From Amphiura filiformis (Eukaryota > Echinodermata > Ophiuroidea > Amphilepidida > Amphiuridae), in contig NC_092629.1 in the NCBI RefSeq assembly GCF_039555335.1, positions 27,676,775 through 27,740,774 on the forward strand: a stretch of 64,000 nt of DNA. The letters run 5' to 3'. This document shows positions 52,242 through 64,000 of this stretch, in pieces (within the stretch, counting starts at the first letter, position 1; the number at the start of each line of letters is the position of its first letter). The notes under the pieces were generated by a model that did not search any database, was not told the origin of the DNA, and worked only from the letters and a program-made list of their open reading frames with translations. The position numbers were made by a program, and so were the translations under genes.

Positions 52242-55200
52242 CTGAAATGTAACAAGTAAAATATACAATGAGATAAAATAATTGCAGGAAATATAATTTA
52301 TTAAATACTAATGATAACATGATGAATAACAATAATAACAATGTTAATTAATAAATAATTAATTAAAAAACAATAAATCTGGCAGTATGGCTACCCCCAC
52401 TAGCATCCCCTCTAATTATAATCAGTTTGCTGTTACTCTTTGCCATAGTCCAGCATCCACCTAGTAAGATGTGTAGCATCTTGAGTAAAACAGAAGATAT
52501 TGGCTCTATCCAAAAAATTGCAGGGAATATAATTTATTAAATACTAATGATAACATGATGAATAACAATAATAACAATAAATAAATACTTCATTTAAAAA
52601 CAATAAATTCTATCACGAGAATCCCTGATCGGAAAATAGTCAAGTTTGGATTCATTTCGATGCAATTTTTATTCTTATTCCAGATATGTCATCGGAATTT
52701 TAAAAATCCAAAATTTTTACGCCGCGAAATTTCACTTGATGAATCCTATTGATTGGCCTATGGAGTACACCTGTATGTGATATTTTATTTGGAGAATGGC
52801 TTTAACCAAAACTGGGCTTGATTGAACTCATTTTGATGCATTTTTCAGACTGATATCAAATATGTCATCAAAATTTGAAATATATTAATTTTGTATGACG
52901 AGAAAATTAACTTTGTCAATAGGCCCTAGGCCTATGTATTGAGATAGTGCAATGCAAAGTACATGCTTGTGTATAGCCAGAGTAATGGCGGGAGTAATGG
53001 AGGGAACATGGACCTTTTTGAGCATCATTATGAGCATGAAAAATCTGAGTGGAATTTTGAGCTATTTTGACTGCAAGTCTTTGTTTTGTTTACACACGTT
53101 TTGCTGGCGTTAACAACATACCGAACGTGAATCACGTGCGTAATCACAATATTTCTCATTCTCGAACTTCCTGACTCATTATTTCCTGCCAAGAATACAA
53201 TAAGTGTTCGTAAGTATCAAGGAATGTGTCCCCCTTATTCTGCCCTACTCCTTTGTGTGTAGCAGACAATGAACCAACCTGGGGGGGGAGGTACTCTGAG
53301 GAAGAAGTTGTTGTAAACCCACAAGAAGATCAACCATTGGCCTGAAACAGAGGAACCTTGGCCAGCATGATGTGATCAATATGACAATGGAATCCTTCCC
53401 TCACGATCCCGCTCACGATCCTGTCTACCAGCCTTGGTACTATTGAGATCGGCGGGTCGGTAAAGCCTTCACTGCTTCTTAGTCTATCTCTACAGCATCT
53501 ATTGCAAAGCCAGAGGACCCACCAGGCAGGATGCATACAGGTCTATCACTTAATGGAACATCACTGTGTATATTATCTAGACAACTCCCAGAGCAAGGAG
53601 CCCTATCATCTGCCAACAAGACCTTGTGTGAGGAGAATAAAGTCACTCCTGTAATTTGCATCGTCCTGACGGTGATATCTCCATAAACATGAAAAACTTA
53701 GTCTTCATCTAAGTACTCTTCTGGCCTGCCCCAACTAGCTATGATGCTGCTAATGGTCATTAAGTTGGGGGTAATAGTACCACCACTCGAGCTCCCTGTC
53801 AGCTTCTGATATCGAAAGTGCTTGTGAAAACGGGTGATGACAGGTGCTGTGAAAATGGATGGAAATATTTTGAGTATGCCTCATGGGAGATGGCCATAGG
53901 TCTACCATACTCGTCCATTGGCCAGAACTTTCTGTCCTACTACAGCTGGTGTGCTGTCTGACCCTGTCAGGAGCCGAACACACCAAGTTACCATCATCTG
54001 TTCTGGTAAGGGTCCAGTAGCCCCCCTCCTTGAGGTGAGCTGCACCACTAGAAGCAGTGTGGTGAGATCTGGAGTAATACATCAAGCTGATGGTGGGTAC
54101 TATGTGTGACCCGACCCTGCATGGATCAATCACCAGGGTACCGCATGGTAACCCTGCAACACCACTACCCCTCCTCCTCCCTGTTGACACAGCTGTATGT
54201 GCGAACTCTGGCTAAGGGTACCGAGGCACCAGTGCGGTACTGGCTGGTTCCCAGTGCCGCTGACCCAATGTGGCACTGCATAGGCCCCCTATAAAGGGGT
54301 TCCTTGCTGTGTACCAGAATACTCTGGCTGGCCAAAGCGCTTTATGTAAAAAACATTGCTGAGTATCCCTGCACTAATGAGGTATTGCATAGTACTGCAT
54401 ACTAAGTACTCGAGTTATATCCGGCCCTTGTGGGCCAGGATCACCCCCTTGCCAGCCGGCATGAGCAACTGCTGAAGGTGCTGCAAAACCACTAGGTGGA
54501 ATAATCTGCCACGGCCTTAGGCCATGAATGAAACCACCCTGTAGTGGGTACCATGGTACATAACTTGCAGACGACTGACCCTGCATGGGTCTACGCGGGA
54601 ACCTAGCCGTGCACTGCTATACCCGAGAGATACTGTGTAGGTCCTTGCATGTGAATCTAGCTGTGTATCCGGGTACCACACGGTAGGCCCAGCTGGTCCC
54701 TGTCTCAGGGAAGCTAGTTATGTACCACAGCTGCTATCAACTGGTTGTGGAAATCCTAGCTGACCATTTCACCCCAAGCTGCCCATCCATAACGGCTGAA
54801 TGGGCTGCATTGATCTGCAAGGTCAAACCCCGCTAGATCAATAGGTGATTGACTAGTATGATTGGGAAATGGATTTATCGGCCAAGCCGATTGTTCCATC
54901 ACAACCGATTGACTACCCATAGTTACACTGCCCAAACCAGCACAGGGAAGGGTGCTCCTACTCTCTCTGTCAGCTCATGACCCACTTCGGTAATAATCAC
55001 CGAGTGCACTGAGGGAGTTACAGACACTCCCGGGGCCGGGGCCTCCACAGCAGCAACAACCACAACTCTGAATGGTACCAGTGTGAAATAAAAATTCCTT
55101 TAAAAAAGGAATGGGGCGCCCAATGTGAGCTTGGTCGTGATGTGGTGAATTTCATGGTGTTTAGATTTGGTATTATTATCTCTTGCAAACCCGGTGACAC

Positions 55201-58200
55201 CTCATTATAGAAATCAGACCTGTTGATAGGTTGTAAGAGGGATAGCCTTTTCCAGGCACAAATTGCACCATATATAAAGAAAGTTTTGCTACTTTGCAAC
55301 ACAATAAAAACTTAAATGCAAAATGAGATCCTGTAGGTGGCTCCCGATGGGGCTTAAAAAACTAAATGCAAAATGAAGTTTTTAAAAAATATTGTTTTGC
55401 AGAGTCAAGACGCAGGTATCATTATTAAGCATCATATCACTTATTTATTGTCGAATAAGTGCAGAGTAGGTTAGATATGAATATTAAATGTTAGTCCAAA
55501 GTAGCTCAAAGCACATGTACTATACACCTGATCCGTGAACTTGTCTTTTTTAAAGACAAATTCTTGTTTAAAGGTAGTTCTTGTTTCTGTTGAAAAGACA
55601 ATATTGATGTCTAAGATCTTAATTATATCATTCATAGCATTTAAATTCAGGATATAATATTATCTATAAGACTTCCCCTATGGACAATGGATCTATTCCC
55701 TGATCCAGCATGTCTGCAAAATGTATATCATTAGAATTAAGGGTACAGCCTATAGGAATAAAGACCAATCGAACATATTCTTGTTTATGCCATAATATTG
55801 TAGTCTTTCAACCCTTTCATAACTTCAGCTGTGTAACTTACGAAAATTCCCGCTAAAAAGTGGTTCTTTTAAATTTTGAAAATCTGGATTTTTCGTACTG
55901 ATCATACTATAATGATCACCAGACAATAATGTTCTAATCACACTATAGACTGTGTTGACATGAGACGTCAATTGCTAGGCAATTTCGGTCATATGCCCAC
56001 GGATGTTATGTTCAGTACGATTGTACCATGAGGAACATGCTAACTTAATTTTGCAAACTTTGATAATTTTTTACAAACTCAAATGATTTTTTACAAACTC
56101 GAATAATTATTACAAACTTTAATTTTGTTGTTACAAACTTTAATATAATGTATTGTGCATGTAGAGGCCCATTTATTGTCGGATTTCTGTATTTAGATCA
56201 CGCAGGGGACGCACCATTAGATTCTCAGGGGTGCATGGGAGTTTGGGTCAGGCAGAATTTTTTTTGTATTTTTTTATCTCCTCCAAAGGGAGGATTTATT
56301 TTCACCGCCTTTATTTATTTATTTATTTATTTTTCAATTATAATGTATACCTTTATACAAAGTTGGGTGGGAGCAATTTGTTTTAAAATTTCCATCTCAC
56401 TAGTGGGCGAAGTTGTTTTTCATCTCACTAGTGGGTAAGTTTTTTTCAAAAACTCCCATGCCCCTTGAAATCAAATGGTGCGCCTCTTAACGCTGCTGTG
56501 TACTCTAGACATTGTTTCTTTCGCAAAATTGAGGTTTTTTGATGTTTGCACTTTGTTATGTTTTTTATAAATAAAAGGAATGAAAATCCAGATTTGTAAA
56601 CTCCAACTGCAATATTTTAAGGATTTTATTTCACTATTCCACTCGTGTTTGAAATTGAAAAGGAAAGAAAATCTTTGTTGAACCAGCAGGGTACACGCGC
56701 CCAACAATGCATCGCGTTGCGTATCGCGCAATTTGTTAACGCACAAATACGCTACGCATCGCTGACGCTTATCTGCATGCGCTTGGCGCATCTTATGGAA
56801 ACACCACGGAAGCACTGATTTCACAAAAACCTAGTGGTCAAATGGCTCCGTTTTAGCTGATAAAATGTGGGTTTTTCAAGTTCTTTCCCCCGATTTTAAT
56901 ATCAAGTTATGAATGGATTTCGCTCAAACTTCTCAAGGGGCTGTGGATTTACCCGATGTTCGCGTAATATAAGGTACAAAAACGAAAACTGCCCTATTCC
57001 CCTGTGAAATTCGATGAAAGTGCAAAATGTGACCACTTTAAACTTCAACGGCCATCATTTCAATGTTCATTTTCTCGGTAAAATGACGATTTAGGTACAC
57101 GATAACTCAATAAATACAGCATCTATAGGTAAGCCAATATGAAAATCGTAAAAAGCACGATTGACTCAAGAAACGGTTTTCTCATTTTTTATATTTTGGT
57201 CTATTTCCGATTTTAGGCATCATTTTTGTGCAAATAGGCGTTTTGTGAATTTTAAAAGTTCAATTTGATGTCTTATATGGTCAATATCTCAAAATATAAG
57301 GCCAATAATTGATATAAAAAAATATAAAAAAACCGTTTTTGGAATGGAGCCTCAAGTTTGAGCTAAAAACAAAATAAAATATTTTGGAAAGAGTGTTTTT
57401 TGTTATGATGTACCTAACAAATATTGCCAAAAACTCACTTTTTGTGATTTTCTTCAGAATTGTTGTTTTTACCCCAAATCTGTATTTATATTAAGATTTA
57501 TTGATGTCTTGCTTTCATAAAAATGTATACTTTTATATGTCTTGTGCGAATAATTACAAAGTTATTGCACTTTTACTACATGCATGTCTGAGAGTACACA
57601 GCCTCCTTAACAACAATTGGGCGCTATTAATACACATTAATGTTTTTAAGCAAATAAAATTCCAAAATATGGTACGTTTTCTGCCTTTGCTTGCCACGTG
57701 GTAAGCCTATGTTGAGGTTGCGATTATATGTAAAAAAAATTCAAGATGGATACCAACAAGTCGTGTGGCCGAGCGGTCTAAGACCCTTCTTTAAAAAAGA
57801 AATCATATCGCATCGCGCATAAACTCAATCTCGATAGCCTGAGTCTCGCTGGGAGTCTTGCTCTCTCGTGAAAATTATTAGAGTTTGTAAAAAAATATTT
57901 GAGTTTGTAGAAAATCATTTCAGTTTGCAAAAAAATATTTGAGTTTGTGAAAAATTATTTTAAGTTTGCATGTCCCTCATGGTACACCGTAGTTCAGGGA
58001 CCGTGCTTTTAAAAAACCCGCCAGATCGCAATCAGGCCATTGACCTGTGTAGTGGTCATACGTTGCTCGCTCAACCATAACATCATGACTGTCCCTAATA
58101 GCTACTCATTAATAATGCGTTGCGTCAGGTCATGGACTCTATTCAATAATTTTAATCCTTTCTTTAAGGTCAATAGATGAAAGGGAGACCTTGAAAAACA

Positions 58201-61200
58201 GATGCGTGTTTCTAGATAATATTTTATCATCCAAGCTGGTGATCTAGGATATTTCTAGGAGGCGACACTTATTAATTCATACCGCTCACATCTTTCTTCA
58301 TCCAATGGACTTTGGGGAACTGCTGAGATAATAAGTGGATGTTACAATCTAATCGGCTACAATCGGCATAGTTGATGATATCTGATTCTGATAATTCACT
58401 AGTAGCAGCGAAATTACAGCGCTTTGTATCCTCTGGTGCACTATATAAATCTTATATGGATTCATGTTATTTATTTATTTTATAAATATTTCTTGTAAAC
58501 ACAATCTAATGTGGTGCTCACTACATGTAGAAGGCCTGGTCTGCAAATGTTCAGTGCATAAATCTAGTAAAGATAAAGCTTCATATGTTTAGTGTAATCA
58601 AATGAAATACCAAAGCTGGATATTATACAATCGTGATGCATTCCTTCTTGTTATGGACGACAAGTATTAACTTTGATATTATTATGGCAATATCCATTCC
58701 CTTCTCAATTGATTATGCTTTCTTTCGAAAAATAAACCATGAGGCCTAGAGGCCATGATATAAACCTATATTCGGTATGCGGAAACCTTCCACTGTTAGG
58801 GCGGCGCTTGCACTCGCATATTCACTAAACTGCCGCCTCCTTCATTTGCCAACCTTTATCGAGGGGCGCGTTTGAGGTTTTATAGTCATACATGTAGGCC
58901 TACCATTTTTCACCCTGATGTGGCAGTCAACGTCAACGCATTGAAGCAGCTGTTTCAAGCTCGCGCATCTATGTGGCGTATTAAGCGTGTGCATGTGTAC
59001 ACCAGCGCTTCGACCGAACGCTAGTAATTATTTGGCTGTGCCCAATTAAATGCTCACTGTACTGACATCACTACCACATCAGGATGAAAAATAGCATATC
59101 GCATAAACCAGCCAAATTTGTCATAGGTTTGAATTGTAATAGGAAAACCGTGAATATATGGTCTCAAACTCTGAAACATCTGAGCAGAAGCGTGTCCTTT
59201 TTACTGGTTTAAAGTGAGTCTGTAGCTGTCGCCATCTTTGGAATATAATACAACATTCTCTGGCCAAACATCGGGTTAAATGTAAGTAAATAGTTCAAAT
59301 CGTCTAAATTCAATAATATCAAACAGTCACGGACATTAAGTCAAGGCTACATGAGAAGTTTGAGGTAGGTCACGCATTTCCTTGGTATAAAAAACAGCCA
59401 AAAGGATGTCCAAAATTCCCTCTTTTTATCACAACGCGATTTATTACGAAACAGCATTTTCATAGGGCATAGGCTGGTTCTTTCAATTCTAGTTTAAAAT
59501 CTGTTCGTCACATGCAGTCTGATTTGGTATCTATGTTTTCATCAAAGTCTTGGGAACCAATGTGGACAGTAGTTTCGTTTAAAAAACGGATACTGTTTAA
59601 AATATCAGTATTCTGCGAGCGACATTTTGAGTGTAAAATGCATTGAAAATTGTCGGCTAAAGAATGCATAAATTAAAATCGCGAACAGTAATAGCAACAA
59701 TAACTATCTACATTCCAAGCGGAAAGCGCTTTTCATAAGCATACCACCTATTTTTGGGCAATCGCTGCAACCGAAATATGAAATTCCAGGCCATCTGTAA
59801 AAAGAGCGTGAGCATATTTTACTATGAACTTGGGACATCAAAACACATGTTTTAATTGGTGTCAGACCTATTTTAATGATACGATAATTATGCCCCCAAT
59901 AATGGCTTTCATTTGAACTATTATTTGTTAAACTGCTATTTTTACTTTTTGAGAAATTAATGAATTTATCGAAAAACTCGACGGAGAGTGTCACTTTAAC
60001 AGCTTCATGCCTTAACACCTGATAACGACTGTTGACTAGTATTATAAAACTTCGAACATATTTCATATCTGCCTAAATTCTTCTGGTAGAATAAACAACC
60101 TTATCTCTGTTTCTGATAGCCAATTTATCTTGAAGGTCATCACAAAAATAATGCATACGTAGTGGTGATGATTTCTTGTTGGTAAGAAGAAAAGCCCAGC
60201 ATTATTTCAAAAGAAAATATCACATTTTCATCAAAATGTACAAACTTTTAATATGTTTGGTATCAATCTGGACTGAAATTGAATCATTCGCCAGATTCCG
60301 TTGATTACAGCAAAATTCATCCACAAATAAAAATCATATTATTGGGTCACCATATTGTAAGTTTGGCAACTGTAGTTTGACAATAACCACTATATGGATT
60401 TTATGGTAATTAACAAACAAAGGCCATCGGTTTAACCCCAATACATTTGTACATTCATTGAATGACTTTGAAACTTTGGGTACAAAAACTCATACTCTGC
60501 AACTTAGGTCAAATTTTGCACTATGATTGTTTAATTGAGGTTATTGGACTATGCCATTGAGATTAGGCTATTGTGGTCCATGGTGTTGGTCACCGTCTAT
60601 CGGGTTCTAAGAGGCGGTAAACTGGTTTTTAAACCAGTTTAAAAGCCTTACAAAGGTACAAAGGTCACGGATTATTTGGTGTTTTTACAAATCCATTAAT
60701 TTTGTGTTTTCAACAAAGAATATCGCACACCATTTTATCCCGTGCATAACAGAAAACAATAATAAAATAAAATCCAAGCATATTGTGGTTTTATTTCTGA
60801 GCAAGGGCATAATTTTAGCAAAACAATTGCGGAGTAAATCTAGTAAGAGTGAAATTAGAAGCTACTCACAAACTCATGCCTATATTGTGGGACGCCTCGG
60901 CGCCCCAAAAACTCAGCATCCTCATCACATGAGACCAAAGGTGGATAAGGGGTGATGATCAGCAGTGAGGGCACCAAGGGATCAGTGATTTTTGTTATTA
61001 TTCATTTACATGGGATATATGACTATTGGTTTTTTCTGCATCTTGGGGATCGATGCAAGAAGTATCTTAAAAATTAATCAACATCGGAAACGGTAAGAAC
61101 GTCCAGTGTACGGAGTCTAAATACGCACACATTCGGTAAACACTTTGATTTGAGTATAAAATAGTGTAAAATTTCACATTTTCGTGCACAATAAACCATT

Positions 61201-63817
61201 GTGTATCATCTATCACTTCAAATATGAAACTGAAAATTTATCCCTGTAAAATTGGAGCAAACTAATGCTCAATGGGCAAATGTTTTTCATTGCCTTCCCT
61301 GAAAAAGTCCAGGCATACCATTGTTATCCAGTGGTTTTTTTTGTTTCAACCAAGTTTCATAAAAATCTTATTTAACCAAGAGCAACCCTTTGATGACATT
61401 AAATTTTTTTTGACACATTATAACAATGATCAGTTTCAAGTACTTACTTCTCTGAATTCAGATGACTTCCATTTAAATTTAAATGTAAATTTGAAAAGAA
61501 GTGACAGATCATGGATGGTACACACAGTCATGTTTATGTAATTTTATCCCCAAATTGTGACAGTCTATTTGTTTAATAATTGTCTATAATTCTTGGCTAT
61601 TTTGTACAGAAACAAGATGTAAAATTGAACTTGCTGCTTAAAACAACAAAGTACAAAAGAAATGGAACAGTTTCAACGTATCTCAAATTGAATTGACAAA
61701 TGGCATACTTTGTTTGTGTCATAATCATGTAACATGAAACAATGAGCATGAACATTTATCAAAATTACACATAGTTTTGTTTTAGAGAAACCCTGGTTGA
61801 AATAAGAATGCCTGCAACTTACCAGCAGCAGTGAGGTTTCTTTTAGGTGAATCTACAAAAACAAAGAAACAAACAAAAAGTCATATTGGTTGATTGACAA
61901 TACTCAATTCTCAGACAATACATTAATAGAATGTCAGATATAGAATGCTACTTGGGTTTGGCAATAATATTCCTATATCAGTACATCTGGATATAAAATA
62001 GTATCTGTTCATTTTCTCTAATAGTTTCATCTGTTCTGGTTTATTTAAAGGATCATGACATTCTAGCTAGGCAGTTTTCCTTACTAATCTTCTATACTCA
62101 ACTCTATGCTATGTTGCTCTCTATATGCTTTCTGACATTTCATTTAATAGGATTTTAATCAATTTTCACACAAAGTTTTTATTTTATTTATGTCGTATAC
62201 AAGTCAGTAAGTACAATTGCATCTTGGATAATTCAATACATTATACATGCTCCTCTGAGTCCTCTCCAATGAATGGATGCAGATTATGAGGTGTGCATCC
62301 ACCAGACACCATCATATTGAATGGTAGAAGTACAAGTCAGTGGTATAGCAATTCAGTCATAATTGTAATTGCTCAATGTATGTCTCTCCTAATAATTGTA
62401 AGTCAGCGGGGGGGTGATTTCCTAATGGCGTGCCATAGAATCCTTGCAACCCCTTTCGGCCTGCCAAAAATTGGCTGCCCCCTCTTGGCCTGTCAAAAGT
62501 CTTTGCCACCCCCTTTGCAAATGCCAAGTTTTTGGGTTCCCAATTTGCAAACTTTTGGTCTAGATTATAATGTGAGTGCAGTGAGCAGCGAATTTTTCAT
62601 TTAAATGTTCTGTATTGAAGCCTTTTTAGCATGTGTTCTGCAAAAGGTGATCGGTAAAATATGTGCCAAAATTGCCCTCCCCCCTTTCGACCTGCCAAAA
62701 TTGCTTGCCCCCTGCCTTTCCACCTGCCAAACATTGCTTCCCCCTTTTAACTTGCCAAAATATTCTTGCCCCCCTAATTTTTCCCTCACCGGCACTCATA
62801 AATATTGTACAGCCCCTAAGATGTATGCCTTTGGGATGTTTGGGAGACCAGTGTATGAATTATATTCATAACCTCATGAATAAATGCAATACATGCGATC
62901 CAATCATTTTTATTTATTTGCCAAAACGCAAATGCTGAATGTGGTTACTAATATTCGACAGTGGACCTCTGCGCCGTCAGCATAAATATTAGTAGCCTCC
63001 GCGTGCGTGGTGTTGTGCGTCGAACAAACTGTGCACGTGCTGGCCGCCGTATTTGGATTGCGCGCTACCATATTCGCCTGTTCAATATTTGGAAAGGCAA
63101 AACGTAATTTTTTTTATTTTTAAGGAAAATTGTGAGTTATTTTAATTGACTACGGTTAATAAATTTGCTTTGGACCTCGGGATATTCCTCGGTTCCAAAG
63201 GCAAAATGTTTAGATTTTTCACAATGCCCTCCAAATAACTGATTCACAGTTATTAACCTCTAACTATCTGATGTTGCATCTTCATTTCAACTGACTACTC
63301 ACCACCAAGGAGAAGAAAGCATACATTACATGTATACATATATACATCTAGTTTCAGTCAATGTTCATTATGTTGTCTGACTCTGACATTATTTCATGTT
63401 TACTATTCTTGAGACATGTACATGTATACTTATCCCGAAATTTAATGCTGAAATTTGATTTCTTTGAAATTGGCGCTGTTTTAGCTGGCTAATCACACTC
63501 TGTACCTTTAATAACATTTCAAAAAATTAAATCTGAATTGTATAGTTTGTAATACCTGATGATGGGACCTGAATGAGAAATCAATTTCAAGACAGAGTCA
63601 TCAGTGTAATCTTCTCAAGGGTAACAGAATCATGCATTAAAAGTATCATCACTTCATTCATCTTGAAATTGAAGCATCTACCACAGAATATAGTCACCAG
63701 CTTGTATTCACAAAATAAGTAGTTAGGTTTCACAAATACATTAGAAATGACATGTCTTACCAGTATTACGAGGGACCACCTGCTTAGGAGTCGTTCCTGG
63801 AGATGGGGTTTCTTCAC
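51436..63817 (-). CDS. TRIM-type NHL-repeat protein, 3' part of gene
   Basis: Three - strand exons (63,817-63,761; 61,852-61,823; 52,241-51,436) join in phase 1 throughout and end at TAG. They encode two short linker pieces (GEETPSPGTTPKQVV..; DSPKRNLTAAG) and then an NHL propeller. Upstream exons, expected to hold RING/B-box/coiled coil if this is a TRIM2/3/71-type ubiquitin ligase, lie beyond the window. The 9.6-kb intron holds an LTR-element fossil and a 2-kb inverted-repeat element. NHL propellers bind RNA or protein partners; which applies here cannot be told. Other NHL proteins remain possible. Confidence 0.75.
52386..52575 (-). pseudogene. Partial duplicate of the NHL last exon and its intron edge
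   Basis: 52,386-52,520 repeats the 3' coding end of the NHL exon (CCCTCTAATTA(T/C)AATCAG, TTGCTGTTACTCTTTGCCAT, AAGATGTGTAGCATCTTGAG) with an internal deletion. It is followed by a copy of intron sequence at 52,280-52,340 (GAATATAATTTATTAAATAC, ATGATAACATGATGAATAAC). A tandem duplication followed by deletion explains this. It cannot encode a blade set. Confidence 0.85.
52630..52925. repeat. Diverged 120-bp repeat, copies 3 and 4
   Basis: Two further copies of the unit described at 50,575, in the first NHL intron. Confidence 0.5.
53260..55301 (-). mobile_element. Fossil LTR retrotransposon, 5' LTR and gag-like part
   Basis: A GC-rich block unlike its surroundings. Read on the - strand, a 179-bp LTR-like segment (55,301-55,123) starts TG, ends CA, holds a TATA box (TTTATATATGG) and is followed by TTGGGCGCCCCATTCC, which resembles a primer-binding site. 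Downstream come Pro/Gly-rich fragments that would fit a gag region. No pol region or second LTR was recognised. The element is broken and incomplete with several interruptions, and looks old. Family is uncertain; a Ty3/gypsy relative is my guess. Confidence 0.4.
55302..56022. other. Intron sequence, no exon seen
   Basis: AT-rich sequence with a short doublet of AAACTTAAATGCAAAATGA (55,306 and 55,359). Nothing else recognised. Confidence 0.4.
56203..56486. mobile_element. hAT-like MITE nested in the 2-kb element
   Basis: CAGGGGACGCACCATTAGAT at the left and AAATGGTGCGCCTC at the right, with GGGTGCATGGGAGTTT inverse to AAACTCCCATGCCCC. The CAGGGG start is hAT-like; no clean target duplication. 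Confidence 0.6.
57757..57785 (+). other. tRNA-Leu-like 5' fragment
   Basis: GTCGTGTGGCCGAGCGGTCT then AAGAC matches the acceptor/D-arm of leucine tRNAs (A box TGGCCGAGCGG). The anticodon and T arms are missing, so it is a fragment or a SINE head. Confidence 0.45.
57986..61822. other. Intron of the NHL gene, no exon seen
   Basis: No candidate exon with good splice sites. Features are TAGGCCTA at 58,905 and a perfect 24-nt palindrome TAAACTGGTTT/AAACCAGTTTA at 60,618-60,641. Confidence 0.4.
61823..61852 (-). CDS. NHL gene mini-exon, 30 nt
   Basis: On the - strand, TTTTTGTAG|ATTCACCT...GCTGCTG|GTAAGTTG encodes (D)SPKRNLTAA(G). It is phase 1 at both ends, so it can be included or skipped without changing the frame. 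Confidence 0.7.
61853..62389. other. Intron, no feature seen
   Basis: AT-rich intron sequence without recognisable elements. Confidence 0.4.
62390..62816. mobile_element. Harbinger-type G-run MITE, diverged reverse copy
   Basis: Reverse-oriented relative of 16,629-17,116. The right end (TATTGTACAGCCCCTAA) corresponds to its left TIR, and the left end is degenerate (CTAATAATTGTAAG, then GCGGGGGGGTGA). Inside are about six units of CCCCC(T)TTTCGACCTGCCAAA and ATTGCTTG, the complement of the G-run unit. Confidence 0.7.
62817..63760. other. Intron, no exon seen
   Basis: AT-rich with a short CG-bearing stretch (63,000-63,080). No candidate exon with matching phase found. Confidence 0.4.
63761..63817 (-). 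CDS. NHL gene mini-exon, 57 nt
   Basis: On the - strand, TTTTATAG|GTGAAGAAACC...AATACTG|GTAAGACA encodes (G)EETPSPGTTPKQVVPRNT(G). It is Pro/Thr-rich and phase 1 at both ends, matching the next exon. Confidence 0.7.
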
Positions 63818-64000
63818 CTATAAAATAGATGAGATAATGTTTGTATTACTCCCTTAAAATACTGGTATCATACTGATTCATTGAATATTATTACAAGACA
63901 CACATACTGGTTCATTAAATAGTTAGGGTATTTATAAACCTGCTTTAATACAGAAAAAACAAGGGGACCATAATTTGAGATAATGAAGCTACAACTTATT
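63818..64000. other. Intron running off the window
   Basis: AT-rich; upstream exons of the NHL gene are expected beyond the right edge. Confidence 0.4.

Larger units (their letters stand above)
56023..57985. mobile_element. 2-kb element whose TIRs are short tandem repeats
   Basis: Inverted ends GTACCATGAGG(A)ACATGC and GCATGTCCCTCATGGTAC are each followed by about five copies of a 20-24-bp unit (TTTTTTACAAACTCAAATGA or similar), in opposite orientation at the two ends. It spans another MITE and a tRNA-like fragment. No transposase. Confidence 0.75.

Noticed and set aside
53330-54586. Several moderately long open frames in the GC-rich block as host genes
   Set aside because: Composition shift, neighbouring LTR-like and primer-site-like sequence, and lack of splice-consistent exons point to a fossil LTR element instead.

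Overview
The window looks like genomic DNA of an invertebrate deuterostome, most likely an echinoderm or possibly a hemichordate. The reasons are AT-rich DNA with spliced genes and kilobase introns, a very high density of short inverted-repeat DNA transposons, a tRNA-derived SINE, and the striking over-representation of the octamer TAGGCCTA. The taxon is an inference; no marker gene settles it.

There are two protein genes. On the + strand, nine exons between 17,583 and 34,610 encode a complete RAD23 nucleotide-excision-repair and proteasome-shuttle protein: UBL, linker, UBA1, Gly/Thr linker, XPC-binding (STI1-like) domain, UBA2. All splice sites are GT/AG and all phases agree, except that exon 5 (UBA1) is one base short and carries an in-frame stop. 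On the - strand, the 3' end of an NHL-propeller gene of TRIM type runs from beyond the right edge: two phase-1 mini-exons (63,817-63,761 and 61,852-61,823) and a last exon (52,241-51,436) encoding a six-bladed propeller.

There are three intact tRNA-Arg genes (anticodons ACG, TCG, ACG) on the - strand, in a tandemly repeated block from about 5.1 to 9.9 kb. One repeat unit has lost its tRNA.

Most of the rest is mobile and repeated DNA. Left part (0-17 kb): palindromic MITEs, minisatellites, the tRNA-Arg block, and a 5.5-kb giant inverted-repeat element with GGGGTCA-rich ends and other MITEs in its loop. Middle (17-35 kb): RAD23, whose introns hold TA-, TTA-, AATT- and 8-bp-duplication elements, one ending only 45 bp before exon 8. 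Right part (35-64 kb): a foldback-repeat array with an embedded pogo-like MITE, a duplicated minisatellite block, a TTAA-flanked palindrome whose empty site survives in its paralogue, a GC-rich LTR-element fossil, and a second copy of a G-run-bearing Harbinger-type MITE.

The most interesting pattern is that TAGGCCTA (19 exact copies by my reading, none between 16.5 and 47.2 kb) repeatedly appears as a 6-bp insertion of AGGCCT into a TA when paralogous sequences inside the window are compared. This is the form expected of the excision scar of a TA-targeting transposon with GG...CC ends.
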